Shown here in pieces: positions 7,453 to 10,761 of a DNA stretch of 10,761 nucleotides; position 1 is the first letter of the stretch, and every line of letters starts with the position of its first letter. The position numbers and the translations under genes were made by a program. The notes under the pieces were generated by a model. The model saw only the letters and a list, made by a program, of their open reading frames with translations. It was not told the origin of the DNA and ran no database searches. The DNA comes from CALDTK01 sp041744755 (GTDB lineage: Bacteria; Bacteroidota; Bacteroidia; Chitinophagales; Saprospiraceae). The stretch is from NCBI GenBank assembly GCA_041744755.1, contig JBGTKC010000136.1, forward strand, positions 1 through 10,761. The letters are read 5' to 3'.

Positions 7453-7593
7453 TCACCGCCCCCACCACTCCAAAAATCCCTTTACCCGCTGCCGGCTCAC
7501 GACGTTGTCCGGGCCGTCTACCGTAGGTTTTAGCGCAAGCTTCAGGCGGTGATTGAAATAGGGCGCGGCCCGCTCGACGGCCTCGGCGTGGAC
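7453..7593 (-). repeat. intact copy of the 141-bp duplicated LytTR 3' segment
   Basis: The partner of 1469-1609, same orientation, 5984 bp apart, about 90% identical with no gaps by direct comparison. The two form a direct repeat bracketing the phosphatase and the glycosyltransferase/phosphoesterase operon. Confidence 0.88.
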
Positions 7594-8226
7594 GATCTGC
7601 GAGCGACTGATCCGGTGCCATACGCTGGGGTCGAGCTGCTCGGCGAGCCGGTCCAAGGTTTCGGGGAGGAGGTGGCGCTGGCGCGCGCGCGTGAGGCCGA
7701 ACGTGAGGCCGTCGGTGGAGTAGAAGTGGGCGAACTCGTCGGTGCGCACCGCGATCCACTCCTGGCGGTGCTGGAGGACGAAGCGCTGGCGGTAGGCCGG
7801 CTCACGCGTGGTGATGAGCTGGCTCAAGGCCTGGAGGTCGAGCGGGACGGCGGACGTGTTTTGCCGAAAGGCGTCAAACTTGTCAACCGCCTGCGCGAGG
7901 CGCTCCTCCTCGATGGGTTTGAGCAAGTAGTCGACGCTGTTGACCTCGAAGGCGCGGATGGCGTACTGGTCGTAGGCCGTCGTGAAGATGATCGGGCAGT
8001 GCGGCCCAGCTTGGCTCCAAATGTCGAAGCTGAGGCCGTCGGCGAGTTCGATGTCGCTGAAGATGAGATCCGGGTGCGTACGTTCGGCGAGGGCCGCGAG
8101 TGCACCGCTGATCGTGTCGGTGCTGAAGGTCACTTGCGCGTTTGGACGAAGGGACCGCAGGAGCTTCTCTAATCGCCGCTGCGCGGGCGGCTCGTCCTCG
8201 ATGATCCAGCACTCAAGCCTCGACAT
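7453..8226 (-). CDS. LytTR-family response regulator
   Basis: 257 residues from ATG at 8226, chosen because MSRLECWIIEDEPPA is the natural receiver start and it overlaps the kinase stop by 14 bases; the frame is open further upstream but inside the kinase gene. The receiver domain (about 4-120) has the acidic pair Glu10-Asp11, phosphoacceptor Asp58 (FSDIELADG), Thr82/83 and Lys103 (DYLLKP). A linker leads to a LytTR DNA-binding domain (about 148-255) with FVLQHRQEWIAVRTDEFAHF and WHRISRSQIVHAEAVER. It is the output partner of the adjacent LytS-type kinase. Target genes cannot be read from the sequence. Its last 47 codons are duplicated as a fragment at 1469-1609, and two GNAA-hairpin motifs lie inside (7527, 7858). 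Confidence 0.94.
   Translation of the reverse strand: MSRLECWIIEDEPPAQRRLEKLLRSLRPNAQVTFSTDTISGALAALAERTHPDLIFSDIELADGLSFDIWSQAGPHCPIIFTTAYDQYAIRAFEVNSVDYLLKPIEEERLAQAVDKFDAFRQNTSAVPLDLQALSQLITTREPAYRQRFVLQHRQEWIAVRTDEFAHFYSTDGLTFGLTRARQRHLLPETLDRLAEQLDPSVWHRISRSQIVHAEAVERAAPYFNHRLKLALKPTVDGPDNVVSRQRVKGFLEWWGR
7527..7541 (+). repeat. GTTTT-GNAA hairpin motif, copy 8 (GTTTTAGCGCAAGCT)
   Basis: Stem AGC/GCT, loop GCAA. Antisense in the response-regulator gene, where it encodes KLALKP with rare CTA and AAA codons. Confidence 0.75.
7858..7872 (+). repeat. GTTTT-GNAA hairpin motif, copy 9 (GTTTTGCCGAAAGGC)
   Basis: Same sequence as copies 6 and 10, here read in another frame (DAFRQN) of the response-regulator gene. 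Confidence 0.78.
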
Positions 8227-9295
8227 AATTCTCGATTTGGGCCGGGAGCAGCGGGAGCTCGACGGCGTAGGCACTCGCGGTTTCGGTGATGTCGACGGCG
8301 TATGCGCCGAGCAAACGGTAGCGCTCGCGGATATTGGTGAGGCCGATCCCGGTCGAGTCCTCCTTGATGGCCCGGAGCTGGAGGATGTTGGTGACCCGCA
8401 CGTAGGTCGGCTCGGCCTCTATGCTGATCTCGAGCGGGCGCTCGTGGCTCACGATGTTGTGTTTGATGGCGTTCTCGACCAGCATCTGGAGCGAGAGCGG
8501 CACCACGTGCAGGAGCCGCATTTCCGGATCGACCACGATGCTCACCCGGAGCTTGTCCTCGAAGCGCGTTCGCATCAGGAAGAGGTAGTCGTCGAGGGCG
8601 CGCAATTCGTCGGCGAGCGTGACGGTGGTAGTGCCGCCGTGTTCGAGTACGCGCCGGTAGACGGCCGAGAGGCGTTGCACAAATTTGGTCGCCGTCTCCG
8701 GGTCCTCCGGGATGATGCTCGCGAGGGTGTTGAGGGAGTTGAAGAGGAAGTGCGGATTGACCTGGTCGCGCAAGGACACGAGTTGCGACTGCATTTGGAG
8801 CTTGACGAGTTGCTCCTGGGCCACGAGTCCGTCGCGGTATTTGGCGAAGAAGTAGATGAACTCGTAGATGGCGATCATCATGACGCAGAGGATGGTGCTC
8901 AAGATAATGCTGAAAGTTACCGGCGCCTCGGTGGGCATCTCTACATCGGTGGGGTTGTGACCGAAGGTCGCGATGGCCGACTTGATGGCGAGCTGGACGA
9001 TGAGTACTAGCAGGAAGGCCATGCCGAGGCTCAGGGCCAGTCGCCAGCCCACCCGCTCTCGGAGCCAACCGACGCGGCGCAGTTGGATAATCACGGCGCG
9101 GATGATGCTCCAGTAAAGTCCCGTGTACCCGAGTCCGATCACGAAGCAAACGCCGAGCGCCTCGAAGGACAGCGGATTGTCGTACTCGACCTGCGCAAAC
9201 AGCAGGGCCGTGACTGCCGAGAGCAGTGGTATCCCGAGGGCGATGAGCCAGGTGTCGTCGAAGCCGAGGGCAGCGTGGCGTTGGGCGGAGGTCAA
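8213..9295 (-). CDS. LytS-type sensor histidine kinase (His_kinase superfamily, 4 transmembrane helices)
   Basis: 360 residues. No in-frame ATG precedes residue 92, which lies within a membrane helix, so the start is taken as TTG at 9295, giving MTSAQRHAALGFDDTWLIAL; the GFDD-W run is a usual opening for this Bacteroidota family. Predicted membrane helices lie at about 17-34, 45-66, 85-107 and 124-151. The phosphoacceptor is His182 in DQVNPHFLFNSLNTLASIIP. ATPase motifs are VENAIKHN (273-280) and GIGLTNIRERY (316-326), as in LytS/YehU kinases. It transmits a signal to the LytTR regulator encoded immediately downstream, with which its 3' end overlaps by 14 bases. The signal is unknown; there is no large periplasmic sensor. 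The start codon is the least certain point. Confidence 0.9.
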   Translation of the reverse strand: MTSAQRHAALGFDDTWLIALGIPLLSAVTALLFAQVEYDNPLSFEALGVCFVIGLGYTGLYWSIIRAVIIQLRRVGWLRERVGWRLALSLGMAFLLVLIVQLAIKSAIATFGHNPTDVEMPTEAPVTFSIILSTILCVMMIAIYEFIYFFAKYRDGLVAQEQLVKLQMQSQLVSLRDQVNPHFLFNSLNTLASIIPEDPETATKFVQRLSAVYRRVLEHGGTTTVTLADELRALDDYLFLMRTRFEDKLRVSIVVDPEMRLLHVVPLSLQMLVENAIKHNIVSHERPLEISIEAEPTYVRVTNILQLRAIKEDSTGIGLTNIRERYRLLGAYAVDITETASAYAVELPLLPAQIENYVEA

Positions 9296-9296
9296 G

Positions 9297-9328
9297 GTGG
9301 GAAAGTTGAAAGATGGAGAGTGGGAAAG
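9297..9328. repeat. 9-bp direct repeat GTGGGAAAG upstream of the kinase gene
   Basis: GTGGGAAAG occurs at 9297-9305 and 9320-9328, 23 bp start to start, about two helical turns. LytTR proteins are known to bind pairs of about 9-bp direct repeats with a similar period, so this could be an autoregulatory site for the 7453-9295 operon. The sequence does not match the classic LytTR consensus, and the inner copy almost touches the TTG start, so the role is uncertain. Confidence 0.3.
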
Positions 9329-9341
9329 GGCCTTCAGGTAC

Positions 9342-9356
9342 GCCTTTCGGCAAAAC
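9342..9356 (-). repeat. GTTTT-GNAA hairpin motif, copy 10 (GTTTTGCCGAAAGGC)
   Basis: Third identical copy of this subtype, in the non-coding spacer between the kinase and the DUF559 gene. Confidence 0.75.
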
Positions 9357-9402
9357 GTGTTATGGTGGAGGCGGGGCGGGGTGTGAAACTAACTTTGGAC
9401 TC

Positions 9403-9786
9403 GTGAATATTAGAACCCGGTCACGGCAGCTTCGCTCCAATCAAACGCTTGCGGAATCGGCCTTCTGGGAACTCGTCCGCCGGAGGGCTTACCGCGGTCT
9501 GCATTTCGGGCGCCAGCACGTCATCCGTCATTTCGGAGAGCATACGGGTAATGATCACTACATCGTAGATTTTTACTGTGCGAGGTACAAGTTGTGCGTA
9601 GAAATCGACGGCGGTGTACATGACGAGCAAGTTGAGTATGATGAGGCAAGGACGAAGACGCTCGAAGAGTTAGGGTATTTTGTGGTGAGGTTTAGGAATG
9701 CGTTTGTGTTGAAGAGGGGGAAGGAAGCGGTGTATGAAGAGTTGGATCGGGTGATTTTGACGATAGAGACTTCGAGGGCTAAGTAG
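9403..9786 (+). CDS. DUF559 endonuclease-domain protein (Vsr-like, PD-(D/E)xK fold)
   Basis: 127 residues from GTG 9403, placed just before the conserved N-terminus (RSRQLRSNQTLAESAFWELV). An ATG at 9313 in the same frame would add 30 residues of low-complexity sequence and run through the kinase promoter region; it cannot be excluded. The DUF559 core is present: AE at 17-18, then FGRQHVIRHF, YIVDFYC (Asp56), LCVEIDGGVH (Glu67, Asp69, His73), ending in a YFVVRFRNAFV strand. Compared with the usual RRQ-P-I-G-YIVDF, about nine extra residues sit between the RQH and YIVDF motifs. Family knowledge: related to very-short-patch repair nucleases; the cellular role of DUF559 is largely unknown. The 3' half is richer in A/T and in G-ending codons than its neighbours, suggesting transfer. 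A 261-bp cloverleaf DNA element starts 18 bp after the stop. Confidence 0.8.
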   Translation: MNIRTRSRQLRSNQTLAESAFWELVRRRAYRGLHFGRQHVIRHFGEHTGNDHYIVDFYCARYKLCVEIDGGVHDEQVEYDEARTKTLEELGYFVVRFRNAFVLKRGKEAVYEELDRVILTIETSRAK

Positions 9787-9831
9787 GCTTGTGGCTTTGC
9801 TGGCGTTTTGTAACCCCCCCGGCCCCCCTTA

Positions 9832-9882
9832 TCCAAAGTTTTTGCGCAAAGTCGCTTTGCGCTTTTGCGAAAAAACTTTGGA
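9832..9882. repeat. cloverleaf arm 1 (bulged hairpin)
   Basis: TCCAAAGTTTTT (9832-9843) pairs with 9871-9882; then GCGCAAAG pairs with CTTTGCGC (9844-9862) around a TCG loop, leaving the 8-base bulge TTTTGCGA on the 3' side (9863-9870). Confidence 0.85.
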
Positions 9883-9986
9883 CAAGGGGGGAGGCGACCG
9901 TATAGCTCGCTTCGCTCAAAGGGCCTGCGGCGCCTCGCCCTCCGAGATCACAGCCGATAGCCGGGGGCGTTCGCCTCCCCCCTTGT
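9882..9986. repeat. cloverleaf arm 2 (16-bp stem with 73-base head)
   Basis: ACAAGGGGGGAGGCGA (9882-9897) is the exact reverse complement of 9971-9986. The 73-base head contains a smaller AGGGC/GCCCT pairing (9920-9924 with 9937-9941) around the palindrome GGCGCC. The head is the only large part of the element not locked in a stem. Confidence 0.85.
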
Positions 9987-10036
9987 TTTCTGCTTTCCGC
10001 GCAGGACGCGAAGCGTTCGGAGCGGAAAGCAGAAAA
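9986..10036. repeat. cloverleaf arm 3 (15-bp hairpin)
   Basis: TTTTCTGCTTTCCGC (9986-10000) pairs exactly with 10022-10036, with a small apical ACGC-GAA-GCGT hairpin at 10006-10016. Confidence 0.85.
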
Positions 10037-10067
10037 TAAGGGGGGCCGGGGGGGTTATAAAACGTTA

Positions 10068-10081
10068 GAGCAAAAACGCTC
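10068..10081 (-). other. small hairpin GAGC-N6-GCTC overlapping the stop of the outer-membrane protein gene
   Basis: GAGC (10068-10071) and GCTC (10078-10081) form a 4-bp stem over AAAAAC. On the minus strand it begins at the TGA of the barrel gene. It is too weak and lacks a following T run to be called a terminator. Confidence 0.3.
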
Positions 10082-10742
10082 AGAACCTCAGTCGTGCCAT
10101 CCCCCCGATCGCCGTATTCGAAAAGCTAACCTCACCAACGTCGGTCACCTCCCCCTGCCGTGACACGAAATCGACCTCCAAGCCGAGTTCAATAGCGGCG
10201 CTCCGCTTCCCGACGGGGTAGGTGTAGCCAAGCCCAACGGTCGCCCCGCTGCCGATCGCGAACTGGTGGTCGTACACCTGGCGCGCCTCGTTGCGGTACT
10301 TCTGCGTGAACTGCGTCACGAAAACGTACTCCGGCTGGAGGTACACCCCGCGCCGGGCCTGCGCGTCGAAGGGATACCAGCGGGCCGCGAAGGACGTGAG
10401 CCAGTAGTTGAAAAACATCTCGTCCCCACCGTTGCCGCTCGTCGGGGATCCACCGGAGTTCTTGTAGCGCATTCCGAGCGCCGCGTTCGGCAGCCAGGCG
10501 AATTTGCGGAAGACCCCGATCGAAAACAGGCCCCCGCCCGGGGACCCGAAGCCGCCGGCGTCCGCGCGGGTCTCGAGGCCATCTCCGAATTGGACGACCC
10601 CGTAGCCAAGTCCAATCTCGACGAAGGTGTAGGCGGTATCCCCGCCGCCGATAGCCCGTGGCGAGCTAGTGCCCGGGCCTTGAGCGGCCAGCGAGAGTGC
10701 CAATGCGAGAAAGAGAAAGGTGAGTGTGGTTCGGTAATTCAT
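10080..10742 (-). CDS. outer-membrane beta-barrel protein, hypothetical
   Basis: 220 residues from ATG at 10742. The N-terminal MNYRTTLTFLFLALALSLAA is a signal peptide with probable cleavage near AAQ-G. The rest alternates polar and hydrophobic residues in amphipathic strands rich in Gly and Tyr (TAYTFVEIGLGYGVVQFGDG, VYLQPEYVFVTQF, ATVGLGYTYPVG) and ends in ARLRF; the C-terminal Phe is the usual barrel-assembly signal. The size suggests an 8-10-strand barrel like other Bacteroidota porin/OmpW-like proteins. No specific substrate or family symbol is recognised. Its promoter lies mostly outside the window. The gene converges on the cloverleaf element, from whose outer arm its stop is 16 bp away. 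Confidence 0.8.
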   Translation of the reverse strand: MNYRTTLTFLFLALALSLAAQGPGTSSPRAIGGGDTAYTFVEIGLGYGVVQFGDGLETRADAGGFGSPGGGLFSIGVFRKFAWLPNAALGMRYKNSGGSPTSGNGGDEMFFNYWLTSFAARWYPFDAQARRGVYLQPEYVFVTQFTQKYRNEARQVYDHQFAIGSGATVGLGYTYPVGKRSAAIELGLEVDFVSRQGEVTDVGEVSFSNTAIGGMARLRF

Positions 10743-10761
10743 GTCGGTTAAAATCTTTGTC

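Larger units (their letters stand above)
9804..10064. repeat. 261-bp four-way-junction (cloverleaf) palindromic element
   Basis: Outer arms 9804-9832 and 10036-10064 are inverted repeats of 29 bases with a single difference that is still a G-T pair; they carry runs of seven and six C (or G). Inside, three stem-loops follow one another with no unpaired bases between them: 9832/3-9881/2, 9882-9986 and 9986/7-10036. The imperfect symmetry extends outward (TTTGCT at 9796-9801 against AGCAAA at 10070-10075). It fills the space between the convergent DUF559 and outer-membrane protein genes. It could be a mobile MITE-like repeat, a substrate of the adjacent nuclease, or a structured RNA/terminator region. 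The folding is seen in the sequence; every function is inference. Confidence 0.85.

Noticed and set aside
8169..9353. A 394-codon minus-strand open frame overlapping the kinase
   Set aside because: Arg/Pro-rich composition typical of a shifted frame; the kinase motifs are in the other minus frame.
380..9356. GTTTT hairpins as a CRISPR array or integron attC sites
   Set aside because: Spacing is irregular over kilobases, units are 15 bases, copies lie inside genes in both orientations, and no integrase, cas gene or GTTRRRY core is present.
380..9356. GTTTT hairpins as intrinsic terminators
   Set aside because: The T run is on the wrong (5') side of the hairpin, stems are only 3 bp, and most copies are in the middle of genes.
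9791..10039. An 82-codon plus-strand open frame inside the cloverleaf
   Set aside because: It is the translation of the palindromic arms, low in complexity with no domain; the sequence is fully explained by base pairing.
9804..10064. Cloverleaf as an ordinary bidirectional terminator
   Set aside because: It is between convergent genes, but no T runs follow the outer stem on either strand and the three-arm design is far larger than needed; a terminating effect remains possible as a side effect.

Overview
The window looks like part of a GC-rich Bacteroidota-type chromosome (Saprospiria/Lewinella-like or Rhodothermota-like). The evidence is a type IX secretion C-terminal sorting domain on a large secreted phosphatase, a LytS/LytTR two-component pair whose kinase begins with a conserved GFDD-W-type membrane region, an outer-membrane barrel protein ending in Phe, and the lack of strong Shine-Dalgarno sequences. 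The genus cannot be fixed from the sequence alone. No rRNA, tRNA, CRISPR array, transposase or phage gene is visible.

Layout. 1-1412 (+): the 3' part of a GMC-family FAD oxidoreductase, overlapping by one base a Tat/lipoprotein-type gluconate 2-dehydrogenase subunit 3 family protein; together they make an exported membrane-anchored dehydrogenase. 1413-1926: a gene graveyard. A 141-bp 3' fragment of a LytTR regulator (about 90% identical to the intact regulator 6 kb away) is fused head-to-head with a frameshifted 3' fragment of a SemiSWEET sugar transporter, followed by a spacer with a small inverted repeat. 1927-5433 (+): a 1168-residue secreted choice-of-anchor I / 5'-nucleotidase-like protein with a T9SS sorting domain, followed by a clear intrinsic terminator. 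5503-7366 (-): an operon of an LpxH-like metallophosphoesterase and a family 1/28-type glycosyltransferase, probably acting on envelope lipids. 7453-9295 (-): a LytS-type histidine kinase and LytTR response regulator, overlapping by 14 bases. 9403-9786 (+): a small DUF559 (Vsr-like) endonuclease of shifted composition. 9804-10064: a striking 261-bp perfect four-way-junction ('cloverleaf') DNA element. 10080-10742 (-): an outer-membrane beta-barrel protein.

Two signals are not explained by ordinary genes. First, a short dispersed motif, GTTTT followed by a 3-bp stem closed by a GNAA tetraloop (for example GTTTTAGCGAAAGCT, GTTTTGGCGTAAGCC, GTTTTGCCGAAAGGC), occurs at least nine times in strict form and about five more times in relaxed form. 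It lies in both orientations, in different reading frames, and inside several unrelated genes. The stems co-vary and the loop varies only at its second base, so it looks selected as a structure rather than as protein. Second, the cloverleaf next to the DUF559 gene has a 29-bp outer stem (one G-T wobble) and three arms that abut without unpaired bases. It may be the substrate or non-coding part of a mobile unit served by the endonuclease. Both ideas are inference and need genome-wide searches.
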